Part shown: positions 33,122 through 45,814 of the stretch, one piece after another
Layout of the letters: each line of letters opens with the position of its first letter
Position numbering within the stretch: position 1 is the first letter of the stretch
NCBI RefSeq assembly: GCF_018687715.1
Contig: NC_056766.1
Coordinates: forward strand, 19,885,001-19,949,000
Source of the DNA: Carya illinoinensis
Lineage: Eukaryota > Streptophyta > Magnoliopsida > Fagales > Juglandaceae
Reading direction: 5' to 3'
Length of the DNA stretch: 64,000 nucleotides
Translations under genes and position numbers: made by a program
The notes under the pieces: model-generated
What the model saw: only the letters and a program-made list of their open reading frames with translations
What the model was told of the DNA's origin: nothing
Database searches by the model: none

Positions 33122-35385
33122 TGGGGCTGGAATTGCTTCACTCATCAGTTTTGAGTCAAAATGATGGGTGAGATCACCTTGATGTACTACTTCATCACTA
33201 ATCAAATTATATGCTAATTTTCTAATTAAAAGAAAATGATCCTAACATTTGGATGACCAAAAAGAACCCTATTTTCATGTTGTTCTTTCCTATAGCTAGC
33301 TGCAGCATGCAATTACTAATTGATATGGGGGTTTCTATTGTGTGCTAATATATATATTTACTCGGCTGTAATGTCGTAGTTCTGCATCTACACTACAAGT
33401 TTATCTAGTTTTTGTTTTGAATCACATGAACAGAAAGCAAAAACTTATAAGTTATGAACCTTAGCCAACTATTTTTTAAATTCATTATTTAATAATTTCT
33501 AGTAGGATCGATGCGATTCAGGACAGGATGTTTTTCAGGCTCAAAGGCTGACATAGCATGCATGCTTGGTATATTGCTACCCAAGGGGCATGCCCTTATG
33601 GCTCTGTCCTGCATATATCATGCCATATTAGAGGTGAGAAATGTTGATCTCGAGCTTTTCAAACTAATGATCAGTTGATATCCAAAGATGGGACAAACAA
33701 ATAAAAACTCATTTCATATATACCTCAAACCAGTACATATATAATTGTTAAAGAATCGACAAACCTTTTCATTGGTCTTTTCTAATTTTTTTTTTAAACG
33801 TTTTATTCCCATCAATTCACCATCTTGCATGCGCCAGGTACAAAATGGGCGCAGCAGTACCACGAGTTGCTTAATATTCAAGCAGCCATGGATGGATGGA
33901 TCTATGTTGCATGTGCAATATGCTTGAAGAAGCATGAGAATTTTAGAAAACTACGTCCTGGGTACTCAGGAGGTACTTGTACCTGTGATTATAAAACGCA
34001 TGCGTATTATCATTACCCGGGCAAAGCATGTCTATATGCAGCACACATACCAAACAAAGTCAGGAGCTCATTAACAGAAAACAAGAATACATAGGTTTGG
34101 TGTTTGGTCCACTTATAAGCAAGCCTTCCAACAAAAGGGTGGTTGTCGTAAAATTATGATGAAGTTGCAAATAAAATATTTTCTGCACTGTTGGCGTTCG
34201 AATAAAGCCTGAATTGAAGGAATCGACCTTGATGAAGCAACTAGGAATTAGAAATATGGGACAAATGGAACTATTTTATAATATATTAGGGCTAATCATA
34301 GAAATGCAACAAGATTTAGGGTGTTTTTGCAAACTTTTGAAGCTTGTGCAAGATCGTAGACTCGAAACCTTCATCAGCGCCATGGCTGACTGTGGAACAT
34401 GCTGGCTTTAATGAAGCTGTGGCTAAGAATGTTGCTTCAAAAATCAGAAAAAAGAAAATTAAGGATTAGAAAATAGTAAATCAATGACAGAAAGGGAATT
34501 GATCAAAAGGGAGAATTAATGGGAGATCCAAGAAGTAGTGGAGAGTGAAAGACAAATGCATCGAGAAGAGACTCTGTACTCTTAAAACTAGATATAATAT
34601 TACATTATACAAATACACAAAAGAACATTCCCCACTCATCAACCTTGCATTTGAATATGATCCATTAGGTTCGAAAGATTGTTTGATAGCAGAGAAACCC
34701 CGGAGAGAGAGCCCTGCGGCGGGACTAGGATTAGAGACAGGGAAAGGCAGTGACTCAGTGCGCGTGCGGTTCTTTTGCGCATGATCCTATAACTGTGTGT
34801 CCAACCCATATTTTAGTAATGGGGTATAGAGAGACAGAGTTTTAGATAACTGCATGTTCAGACCCACTAGCTGGTTCCTGCAGCTCATGAGTATTTGCAA
34901 GACAATGAGAGAGCTTTGACGGGTTTTGCATGCTAGCTTAGCTGCATTTTATTAATCAATATTTAAACCATTACTCCTGATCTTGTCCACCTAGTTTGTT
35001 TGAAAACTCAGCAGGTTTCCATTTGATTGTGTCTCCTCATGCCTTGTTCACGAAAATACTTCTTTTAACTCCTAGTAACTTGTGCCAACACATATAGGAC
35101 AACTCTAAGTTTTATAGTTTCTCATTTCTATCCCATTATATATTGTTTGGTTGGCCACTTTCCAGATGTCAAGTATGGTACCGGACTTATTTTTATCCCT
35201 CTTCAGAAATAATGCTGCTTGTCTACATACAAGGAACTAATTAATTAAGCTATTCTGAGATCCATTGATGTGACCGGATTCATATCCCTATTACTACTAA
35301 TTTTTTAGCTGCATTAATGCATTAGTGATCGAAAGGTTTTGTTGATGCAGGTATAAAAGATTATATTGTATGACAAAACCATCAT
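33122..35385. other. Intergenic, no gene recognised
   Basis: Mixed composition. Some short frames (for example 33825-34094) show no recognisable domain. 34690-34780 is locally GC-rich (AGAGCCCTGCGGCGGGAC, then GTGCGCGTGCGG). I could not assign a gene or an RNA. Confidence 0.35.
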
Positions 35386-37080
35386 ATATAGAAAAAGAAA
35401 AATCGTCACAAATTATTTGTTATGACAGGAAAAAATCCGCCACTAAACCAACATAGTAACCGTGCCACCAATTAGATTTTGTGACGGATTATTGTACAAC
35501 CATCATAAAATATATCTTTTGTGACCGTTTGACACCCGACGCTTGGTTGAATGTTCAAATGTGATAAACAACATTTTGTGATGGTTGATTTTCATCCCCA
35601 TATAAATGTTCAAATGATAACGTGAGTTCATACGTCTTTATGAAAGATTGATGTTTCGAACGTATAATTATTACATTCAATTATGTTAGTGCAAACAATA
35701 TACATCCGACACATGCTCAAATGGAAGTAATATTTGGTAATTAACGTTAAAACGTTAATGGTGTTTTGCATTCGAACGTAGGCATAATTATTGTTGGGCA
35801 CAAATATATTTATCATCAATTAGAAATGGCTTTAGCAAACAATGACATAGTCACGAGGAATTCAAAAGTGACAGAAGGCAACTAAAGGGAAAAACTACAA
35901 AAGATGCATTGTACGAGCGAAGAGATAAAGCCCAGGAAGACGTCACGCTCAACATGGAAACTCAACAAACCCTATCCCTCTAAGAGCATCCACATCTCAT
36001 TTCTTATCTCCATCCTTATAATTTAATTTAAAATCACATTTTCTCAAATTTTTTTCTAAATTTTATTCATTTTTCAAAAACCTTCTACATCCCATTCCTC
36101 ATCCCTATCTCTATTCTATTAAATAATATTTTTTTATTCTTTTTTATTACTTTTTTCTTTCACTTCTATTTACAAATTTAACTACTCAATATTTTTTCTT
36201 ATTTTTTGAACTATTACTCTAGTGAATATTTTAAACAAAAATTTAAATTATTTTTTTGTGAATATGAGAATATTTTTAAGATTAATTTTTTTATATTTTC
36301 GTAATTAATTAAATTATTTTTAAAACTATTATTTAAAACTATAATAAATATGAGTATGAGAGAAAGTGTAGATGATTGAAAATTTATTTATTTGATATAT
36401 TAGAATAAAATATTGATAAAAATAATTTAGGGAATGAATAGTAAGTTCCCAAATATGGGGACTTACTGTTTAGTTCTTAAACCTTTTCCCTAAAATAGGG
36501 ATCCGGATGTGGGTGATATTTTGATCAAAACCCCAAAATAAATCTCAAATTATGGGGAATCTGGTGTTTTAGAGAACCGGATGGGGATGCTCTAAGATCA
36601 AGATCCACAGGATAAGTTTGAGTGAGATACCCACACTTTCAATGGTACAATCGTGTTTAGGAAGGTAATAGACTATATTGAGCATCAAGAATCATGCCCC
36701 TTAAGGGGTCACATACGCTATAATGGAACACCTCAATCCCTATAAATAGCCTACCAGGTATGTCCTAGAGACAATTACTAATTATTCATTCTTTACTGAG
36801 GTAAGTTAATTCCTTAATTACTGAAGGCATCCCCCACTAGGTTTCCTGAGGTTCTTATTCTGGTTGCATGTTGGTTGAGCATGTTGTAGGCATCACTGGA
36901 AATTGTGTCGATAGTTACATTTGCATATATTGCGCCACATGGTCAAATGCTAGTTATGTACATTCAAATGCATATCTATTTGAACAATTTTGGTGGCACG
37001 TTGTAGTGTATTTTTGTTTGAACGCGAACTCAAATGCATGAATTGTAATGTTTACGTTCAAACGTATTTCGATTACACTA
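35386..37080. mobile_element. CACTA-like and LTR-like debris interrupted by a MITE
   Basis: ATCGTCACAAATTATTTGTTATGAC, TTTTGTGACGGATTATT and several GTTCAAATG/TTTGAACG words (35540-35770, 36940-37070) are of CACTA subterminal type. A GTTGTAGTG at 37000-37008 could be a right end, but no left CACTA was found. 36690-36880 has a CTATAAATAGCC box and GCATCCCCCACTAGG wording that look like a Ty3/gypsy LTR promoter. No coding region. Confidence 0.35.
35984..36592. mobile_element. Tourist-like (PIF/Harbinger) MITE with TAA target duplication
   Basis: The 609-bp element begins GAGCATCCACATC and ends GATGGGGATGCTC, a 13-bp terminal inverted repeat with one mismatch. It is flanked on both sides by TAA (35981-35983 and 36593-36595), the usual PIF/Harbinger duplication. 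The interior is AT-rich and non-coding. Confidence 0.85.
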
Positions 37081-37268
37081 AAACATATATTTCATATGAA
37101 TTAAGGAATACAAAAAAGATATATTATATAGTCCAAATTGCCCCCAAACTATGTCATAAATATATGGATGATAATGAGAACTATTTTCAAAATTTAGGGA
37201 ATGAAATAGGTAGATCTAAGATATTTCTTCTTTCAAGTGATGCAATCTTGCTACAGTGACATACATGT

Positions 37269-37332
37269 TTCATTCGCACCATCCCTCTCTAGATTCTTTC
37301 TGCATTTGCACCATCCCTCTCTAGATTCTTTC
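37269..37332 (+). repeat. Short direct repeat, two units
   Basis: GCACCATCCCTCTCTAGATT and the following TCTTTCT occur twice in tandem with a spacer of a few bases. Confidence 0.75.
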
Positions 37333-37615
37333 TTACACTTTGAGACACATGATTTCCTCTTGCTACTTTTGCTACGCCTCTAAACACATCTCCAACTTAT
37401 ATAGTTGAGACAACAGATCCTCCAATTCTAATTATCTTGCCTTCATTTAGTTGTTCTCTTGGCGCGCAACATCTAAGCTTCTAGCAAGGTTCTTTAATTT
37501 AGAGCTTGATGCCATGGAATTAGAACCAACATGCTAGAAAGAACGGCTTAGTTCTCTCACATATCCAAACTTGGTTTCGAGGACCTAGATAAACATCTTA
37601 AGACCAGTAGGAGAT

Positions 37616-40600
37616 TGTGATGCCCGCAACCCCCGCTTTACATTTGACGAAGTTTGAAGTGTTGAGACATATAATACAAGATCACATACCCTATTCATGA
37701 TAGTTAAAAATGCAATACACTTAGCATGCATTTATCAGTATGAAATAATTGCAACATATTATTTTTTTTAATGATACACAATATACCAGAATACTAATCC
37801 CAAAATACAATAATACTTCATAAATTCACATATCTCATAAGTCATAACATAGTTCCAACCAGTCTTCAAACTAAATAGACATTGTATTGGAGTTGGAGTT
37901 GGAATTCCTTGGTTATGGACTAATAGATATCTAGTCTATATGCTAAGCCTCTTATGCAGCTCAGTTATCAGTACTAAAACCACATTCAAAACTAAAGTAT
38001 CATCCCCATAATTCTTTGAAGCTTGTCCTTGATCTACTCGATTTCATCCAATCTAGGACACGATGCTCCATTGAGTCCTGACATAGATCCTACCATTCTG
38101 GAGGGAATGATAGTTGAGACTAGCAAGTGAGATTTGTTTACAAATCTCAACAAGGAAGCTATTAAGCTACCAACAGTATACATATGCATGCATGACAATA
38201 AAATGGCATGTATGCATCACGACATGAAATTGAATATGCGTGATATGACTTAACAAACAACATGACATGTACTTGACTTGAAAATAACGTGCACATGGAC
38301 ATAACATGACTTGACTAAATATGTCATGACTTGACATGAACATGAATTGAGTGGAAATAACTTGACTTGACATGAACATGACATGCTTACTCCTGTAAAC
38401 TAAATTTGTGCATTCTAACTGGGAATAGAAGTACTCGGGTAGCTAGCATGCCTTCACACTAACTATCCTTTATGTTACAACAGATGTACTCCCTTCATTG
38501 TAATACCTGGTAGCTCATGTGCCTTCACCATAGTACACGGTAGATTGTATCTCCTTGAGCATAATACAATTTAACTTGATAAATGTTTCATACTTGACTA
38601 GTGATATTTCATGAAAAACTCTTATGCATTTGGATTCATGATAACATAAAAAACTCTTGCATGACTTAATATTTCATGACATACTAAATACTTATGACAT
38701 GGCATTTATGGTAGGTAATAGATAATCACATAACAAAAGTAAAGATGTGTTATTTGTGGCATGTAATAGATGACATGACATTCATGACTTTTGATAGATA
38801 AAAATGTGACAGATGACATGGCATTTGTGGCATGCACGTGGTAGTGACAGGACATTCATGTAACATATAAACTTGTAACAAACGATGTGGCATTCGTGTA
38901 ACATATAAATGTGTAACAGATAATTGATGATATGGCATGACATATTATAACAATTTACCATAATAAGATATTTCTAAGGTTAGAATATCACACTAAATAC
39001 TTAGAAACATAACAATTTCTAATTTGTGGAAAAAATTGCAAAGTTACCCATCTACTTGCAAAAAATTACAATTTCACCCCTAAAATAAGGATTTTGCATA
39101 CTAACTTCAAATCTTTCCAACATTTACAATCATAAAAAATTAAAAAAATTTACAATTAGGAGAAACAATCATTGGCCAAACCACTCTAGGGCAAAACAAC
39201 ACTTTGTTGCATACTTGACCTTCTAACACACTAGCATGCTTAAACCGATTTTACCAATTTTCAAAAATCACATAATTGGTTCTAAAATAATGTCAAGACA
39301 CCATTTAATACATTTCACAAAAATCTAAAATTCACTATATTAACAAATATGCAAAAACACCAAGTTTAGGTTAAAAAGAACCAACCCTTGATATTCTTGG
39401 TCTAATACTTCCCAAATAACTCTAAGCACTCCGAAAGTCCATAAATAATATTCTAACATGTTTCTCATCCAAACCTAAGTGATAGCATGATATATTAAAC
39501 AATCAAAATCACAAAACTACAGCCTACACTATATTGGTTTGCATGAAAATCTCAAAATCGTGTATAGCATGCTTTGGACAAGATCACTATATCCTTGATT
39601 TTCATGCAATAAGTCTTCAAGCAATACAACCATATACCTCATATTCAAGTTTTTACTTGATCTAAGAATTAAATCTAGCATCACATGGTAAGAATTTCAT
39701 CAAAATGCAATACCAACCCAAGAGCCTCTTAGTTTGAGTCTAAAACAAGCCTTTGCATGTATAAAATCATTCCATCAAAAATATAAACCTATATTCTTCA
39801 AAAATAAAATCTTAACACATATATCAAAGTCTCAAGAACAACATAGGTGAAGATCAAAGACATTAAATCAAGTTCCTACAACACAAAATCACAACTTCGC
39901 CAAAACATAAACTACTTGGATTCATTCAATTTCTAACATTTCAAGATCATGCAAAACCCTTCTATAAAAATATTAAAATGTTATGAATCCAAACCTAACT
40001 TGCATATAAAAATTTTAACACCACACCATAGCAAGATCCACCCAAACGTTCACCAGAAACTTCATCAAATTTTTAACATTTCACACAAACATCAAAGTTG
40101 TCTGCACTTAAACCTTTGCATCATCAAACCAAACTTTTACCAATCAAAACTCCATGAAAAATATTTCAACATATACGCACATAAATTAGACTCAAAATAG
40201 AACAAAATACATGAAGATTGAGTCATAGAAATTGACTTAAAAAGGGCTGGAAGGCTAGAACCAAAACTGCCCAATTGTTTCTTCACTCTCTCACTCTCTT
40301 GGTTTCTCTCTCTGATAGTGGGGGAAATTTGCACAAGTGAGTGAGTAAATGAAGAGGATGTGTGGGGGTATATGAGAATCTAAATTAGTTGCTAAGTTAA
40401 GGCACTTTGATGGGAGGTTGGCAACAAAAAAGGTGGTAAAACTATGGGTTGCTTTTCTATTGCGAAGCTGAAATGATGGGTGGTGTTTTTGTAGCCTATT
40501 TGAGTTGCCATCAAGCCACTTTTTTATGCTAGCCATAGGTAGCATATCAGCCCTAGCATGGCCTTTGTAGGAGGAAGAAACTTTTTTAAAAATCTTGGCT

Positions 40601-41480
40601 TGGTGGTGGTTTTCGTTGGGCAAAAGATGGGCCCCATTCGGATTCAATTTGGGGTATAGATTGGGTTTCGGTTAGATCAAGTCCAAATCATTTTTTTTAG
40701 CCCAAAGTGATTACCATGATGAAAGAGAGTGGTTAAGTGATTAATCCAATTGATTAAACACTTAATCAAAACTGAGTGGTTTAGCATTTGAAAACCAAGC
40801 TTAGGGTTTTGGCCAACACAATGGATTTGGGGTTTTGGTTGAATTCTAATGGTTTAAGATATCATTAGGGTTGAAACTCTCTTTTAGTTGGTCAGAATAG
40901 TGATTAACTTAGGTAGCATAATCACATGGCTTGATTTACCCTTCATTCCATCCATGCAACAAGTGTCCTGGTATTATTCTAATGAATAGCTAAGATTGTA
41001 CCATATGTACATCCAAAATTAATCCTAGTGATTCTAATTGGATTTGGATAATCTACATGGTGATTTCAATATCATTTGAATCGTTGCCTCATGGCACTAT
41101 CTTAGGTGTTACTATTCATTAAAAAAATCGCAAAATTTATTATTGCACCATAAAATTCTAAATAATCACATGAGTCTAGTGGTAAAATTCGTTTAAAGAG
41201 ATTCGGCTAGTAAGTACCTTGATTAAATAAAAATGTACTCTTGGTTACTATTCATATGAAAAAGGGGAAACGTAACATTGCACCATGAAATCTTAAATAT
41301 TCATCCGAGGCTAATGGTGCAATTATTTTCACCAACTTTTACACCTAAGTGCCTTAAATTAATAGAAAGGCAACCCTATCATCATAGTGGGTTAGGATCC
41401 AACTATGTTGACAAAGTAAAACCTAATTGGTCCTCGATTTGTGAAATCTTTTTAAGATTTCACTATGTTCTCTAAGATTT
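37616..41480 (-). repeat. Long LTR (minus orientation) of a Ty3/gypsy chromovirus-type element
   Basis: The left boundary TGTGATGCCCGCAACCCC at 37616 is, in reverse, a typical LTR 3' end. Inside are AGTGAGATTTGTTTACAAATCTC (38125), a long tract of CATGAC/TTGACATGAAC words (38160-38960), a CT-rich segment (40275-40315) and two related GCACCATGAAATCTTAAATA-like units (41145, 41280). These match the long-LTR type seen at 15934-18230. No coding region, primer site or partner LTR was found, so it is a solo or truncated LTR. The right end is approximate. Confidence 0.5.
38160..38960. repeat. CATGAC/TTGACATG-rich degenerate tandem region
   Basis: Words such as TGACATGAACATGA, GACTTGACATGAAC and TAGATGACATGACATTC recur in irregular array throughout. 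Another set of loose repeats (GTGACAGATGACATGGCATT) lies at 38750-38940. It appears to be part of the long LTR. Confidence 0.6.
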
Positions 41481-42385
41481 AAAGAAATTCATCCATTAAA
41501 TTTTTTGCGAGTCATTGCAAGAAGGTTCCTTGGAACCAAGCTACAACTCAATCATTTTCTCTGGAAAAGAAAGAAATTGATTGGCAACTCAAACAAAGTT
41601 ATCAATAATGAAATTATCTTTTTAACTTCCTTTCACCCATGTAATTCTCGTTGGCTATGGGATCAATCCTCTCAAATTGACATCAATATGTGTTGCAACA
41701 TGAACTTGAATAAGGGAAACATTATCTGGACCAACACATTTATTAAAGAAACGATGTTAGTAAAAATAATATGGCTTAATTCATAAACTAACCGACAAAA
41801 ATACAATAATTAATTATCATTTTTTATACAAAATAAATTGTCAAGTTTGATCTATTTTGTGCATTGATAGAGCTCATGTGCTGCATGGAAAAATAAGTGA
41901 TATAGATTATATGAATTAATTAAATATTTTGAATGCTTTGAAGTATCTAAAAAATATAATTACTTGATACTTAAGGCTTGAGAGAAGATCGTAACACTGA
42001 TTCAAAGTTGTTCACATTCAATTATTGGAAAAGTCGTTGCATTTCCTCCTCTACTATCTCAAATGTATTATTGTCCCAATACGAGGCCTAACTCATTCAC
42101 ATTTGAAATATCCTCTTTACAACCAAACTGAATTTGAATTCTTCCTAAAAAGGAAAACAACATATGTTAAATATTACCAAAAAGTTGCAAAAAAAGTAAT
42201 AAACTCTGACTAAGAACTTCAAACTACATAAACTCTGTAGAACATGACTCTGAATGTTGTCCTTAACCTCAAATGAATCCAAGTATTGGAAAAGAATCAA
42301 AGGCTCTTGAATAAACTTACAATCATTATTGAGTCATTCTGTATCAAGAGCAACAAGAGGCTTGTATTTTAAATATGGAAAACCT
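41481..42385. other. Spacer between two LTRs, no gene recognised
   Basis: AT-rich. A 93-codon frame at 41505-41786 has no recognised domain. If the chromovirus 3' LTR were complete its end should lie here, but I see no match to 51308-51850. Confidence 0.35.
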
Positions 42386-42423
42386 GTAAACATGGTGAGG
42401 AATCACCCTCTTAGTGAAACACG

Positions 42424-42456
42424 TGCGCGCGCGCACACACACACATACACACACAC

Positions 42457-42510
<54 letters not shown>
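42424..42510. repeat. GC/CA/TA compound microsatellite in the 3' LTR
   Basis: A (GC)n, (CA)n, then (TA)n run of about 87 bases. An (AT)n run lies at the same place of the 5' LTR (53742-53796), between the same flanks (AGTGAAAC or AATGAAAC on the left, AAGCGTGG or AAGCATGG on the right). Confidence 0.9.
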
Positions 42511-42511
<1 letters not shown>

Positions 42512-43309
42512 CGTGGGGAGGAATTTCCATCCGAGGAATTACCCTCTACACATTGTATTTATAGCATCAGTACTATTTAGATAAGGAATCATCCTCCACT
42601 CTACTAAGTAAAATCTATAGTATCGTATTGATTCCGAAGGCACAATCATCATCACACAGTGGCTCATTACAAAGATATTCATCATACAAACATACGTTGC
42701 CAGATGAGCCAATAGGATATGAGCCACTCCATTGTCAAAATCAAAGGAATTCTTTCCATATGACAAACATGGTGCAAGTTAGCTCACTTGTATCCCAACA
42801 CAAGTCAACTCTGATATAGAGACAACATGTTGTACCGGAGAAATGTCTGCCCGGCCAACCAACTCGATTACACAAACATGTGATGCGCCGAGGGATTCTA
42901 CATCCTAACTATCAACTAAGACCAAAGCAAGATACTGCTCTAGTGCTCCACCCTATCCACCATTAGGCATTCTCCTTCCCGTGTGAAGCTTGTGACAACA
43001 TCACGCAGGAATGGTTTAAGGATCTCTGTCCCATCCCATGATATATGGCACATGTTTCTCTCATTCTCCCTTTCTCAGAGATAATGCTTTCTCACACCAA
43101 GATCATAAATTGGTGAAAATATTAAACACATTCAAAATCTTGAAAACGAGGAATAAGTATAAGATAAACATAATGATAAAAACCAAATTTATTTATGATC
43201 AGAAAGGGGAAGCTTACAAAATATGCATATATATCTTACATACAACATTCAATCCACATTCTCTTGTACTATCTTAGAAGCTAACCTAACTCTCACCGTC
43301 AGGGTTGCT

Positions 43310-43915
43310 ATTTTGCTATGTCACTCCTTCCTTGCTTTCTTAGAAGAGTTTGGCACCACTAGATCTCAAAAGTGTGATTTTGTCCCAAGTCCAAATCCCT
43401 TATATCGAGCGAAACTATTAGACATCTTTTTGACATACTTCTAACTCCAAGTATACTTGGATAGGAGTCCTTAAGCCATAGTTGTCATACTGTAGGATGA
43501 CAGAGATAGATGGTCAAGGCATGGTCTGCACCTTTTTAAGGTCTGCCAACTCCTTAGTCTTTCCTTGAATGAGGGTCATCTAGGGTCATACCTTTAGGTT
43601 TAGATGATATGATCTGTTAAATCATAACCTCTTCTGCCTACCAACTTTGGATGTGACTATTCAGGTGGAGTGTAGGCTTCTACATACAACACTGCCACTC
43701 TTCTGAGCCTTTCCTATGATATTCTAGAAGCTCTCATAACTGCCCTATTCTGTCATTGACCGTTGCTTGCCTTGGCCAAGTATCCTTTATTCACCTTGGG
43801 TAGGTAACTCTTGTTTCATTAGAGCCACCAACCTCTCCAACTCCTTCTTCTTACCTTCACACTAGGTGGCTTTTCTAGCTTACCATAAGGTATGGCTGGG
43901 CTTTGACGAAATCAG
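43310..43915 (-). repeat. LTR module, copy 1
   Basis: It shares with 44400-45010 and 56580-57590 the order TAGGAGTCC, then GATAGATGGTCAAGGCATGG, GATGATATGA, GTGGAGTGTAGGCTTCTAC, TGTTTCATTAGAG and CTAGCTTACC. Identity by eye is about 75-80%. Confidence 0.75.
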
Positions 43916-44399
43916 AATGCCCAACTTCAACCTCTAACTCTGACCAAAGTCGGAGGCCAAGTTGAGCTCCGACTTTGAATTTGAATGCAGCTAATTTTGA
44001 CTTCAATCAAAGTACCTGGAGTAAGAGTCAAGAGTGTTAGAGCCACAAAAGGGAGAGAGAGATGGCTTGATTAGCTTGGTTCACGACAGAGTTGGCTCAG
44101 CCTGGTTTACGAAGGAGATGGCTCAATCTGGTTTGCAAAGGACTTGGCTTAGCTGCATTTGTGACTCCATCAAATAGTGGCCACAACGAAGGTGCAACGC
44201 GATGGATAGGAGGAGAGGAGAGGTGAAAAATGTTAGGGTCTGATTATTTTTCTTCCTTAGCGCTTGTGGATTTGGTGCGATGCTTGAAATATTAATTCAT
44301 TGGAAACAAAAAATTCAAACCCCTTTTTTCAGTTTCCTTCATCAATATAGTTTCTTAAGGTAAAGATAAAGCTCTGAAACTCCTCCTTACCATTTCTTT

Positions 44400-45010
44400 T
44401 TCTTTCACGAGGTATTTGTGTCTAAGACTTTAAAAGTGAGATTTTGTCTCATGTCCAAATCCATTTGATGAGGCGGGAATGTTAGACATCCTCTTGACAT
44501 ACTCTTGACTCCAAGTATGCTTGAATAGGAGTTAGTTGGAGTGTCGCACTGCAGGATGACAAAGAAAAATAGCTAGGGCATGGTTTGCACTTCCCTATAG
44601 ACTACAAACTCCTAAGTCCTTCCATGAATAAGGATCTTCTACATGGCATCGAGCCATACCTCTGAATTCAGATGATATGACTTCTGAAATCGTAACCCTT
44701 AAACAAACTCACTCTGGATGTGACCCTTCAAGTGGAGTGTGGGCTTCTACGTAGGACACTACCATGTTTTTGAGCATCTTCCATTTTGATCTAGAAAAGT
44801 TCCCATATCTTCTCCGTCTGTCCTTGACCATCCCTCACCTTGGGCGGGTAACCTTTGCTTGCTTTGGGCAGGTAGCTTTTGTTTCATTAGAATTACTAGC
44901 CTCTTCAGATCCTCGTTCTCTTCATTTTCTAGCTCACCTACCATGGGGTGAGATACTCATATCCACCTCACTCAGGGGCATATATGCGAGGCTATCCAGA
45001 AAGTGCTAGC
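44400..45010 (-). repeat. LTR module, copy 2
   Basis: Second copy of the module at 43310-43915, about 480 bases downstream on the plus strand. The intervening stretch (43916-44399) is not seen in the 5' LTR. Confidence 0.75.
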
Positions 45011-45146
45011 TCACCCATATGTTTGACTAGCTGTACTTTGCAGCATCCGTATCCATTTTTCTCACAACCAATTGAATTTTCATCATCTTTCTTTCTATTC
45101 AATCGCATTGGTCATCTGTCCCCTTAACACTACTAGCGCCCTCACA

Positions 45147-45160
45147 TCCACCCTTCTTTA
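45147..45160 (-). promoter_or_regulatory. Polypurine tract of the chromovirus
   Basis: On the minus strand GTAAAGAAGGGTGGA precedes the LTR start TGTGAGGG. Just upstream, AATTTTGAGGATGAAATTTC encodes the NFEDE-like end of pol typical of chromoviruses. Confidence 0.75.
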
Positions 45161-45814
45161 CAAGAAATTTCATCCTCAAAATTCGATGAGGGTTCTCACT
45201 CTTTCAATCCCAATAAAGGAGGAGATCTCAAACAAGAGATCCATCGATGCCTCTAGTCATCTCCATCCTCAGTTGGACTTTTCCTCATCTGGATATGCAG
45301 ATTGACCTTTACCATCTGCTAGAGGGACATAAGATGACTCCTTATGTCTTCTTTGCTTGCTCCGTCTGGGCTACCTGCTGGTTGTGTTCTCTTGAGTTCT
45401 AGATCCTTTCCTAGGTTCAACATAATAGGATGATGTGGAGTCCTCACCCTTGTCCTCATCTTACTCATCACGTCACGACACAGTCCTCTTAGCACATTGC
45501 AACACAATGGTGCTGTCATGGCACAACATCACTGATATTAGGGCTTTAGTCCTTTGAGAAGTTTCTTCATCTCGACAATGCTTATCATCCACTCTCCTTC
45601 ATTTTGCCTCCAATCTCTCCTTTCACATCGTTCCTCCAAGAATCTGGGCACTATTTTGGGTGGCATTGCTACCCTTCATGCAATTTTCTCCTCTCGCACC
45701 ATGACTATATTTCTAAGAGTACTTGGTGATGTGCTTGAAGAGAGTAGGATGAAAGCATATTTATAGATGTGCTTTCACCTTGAAATTTTCTCATTTACCT
45801 TCGAATTAAATGAA

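Larger units (their letters stand above)
42386..45146 (-). repeat. Chromovirus 3' LTR (truncated at its distal end, with internal duplication)
   Basis: The LTR starts, on the minus strand, TGTGAGGGCGCTAG at 45146, directly after the purine tract. 42386-43915 aligns throughout with 53708-57590 (after removal of insertions). 44400-45146 aligns with 56600-57800, so the segment 43310-43915 is present twice here. The last ~0.8 kb of the LTR (equivalent to 51308-53707) is missing. Confidence 0.7.

Noticed and set aside
33825..34094. Possible small gene of 89 codons
   Set aside because: No ATG context, homologous domain or neighbour support; cysteine and tyrosine content looks incidental.
37000..37008. 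GTAGTG as the right end of a CACTA element
   Set aside because: TTTGAACG-type words continue beyond it and no matching left end or duplication was found.
38160..38960. CRISPR-like or satellite array from CATGAC words
   Set aside because: Spacing and unit sequence are irregular and the region is part of a plant LTR; CRISPR is not expected in a nuclear genome.
41505..41786. Possible small gene of 93 codons
   Set aside because: No recognisable domain, in LTR-flanked spacer.
42329..42580. Frame with a long isoleucine-tyrosine repeat
   Set aside because: Translation of the TA microsatellite inside the LTR.
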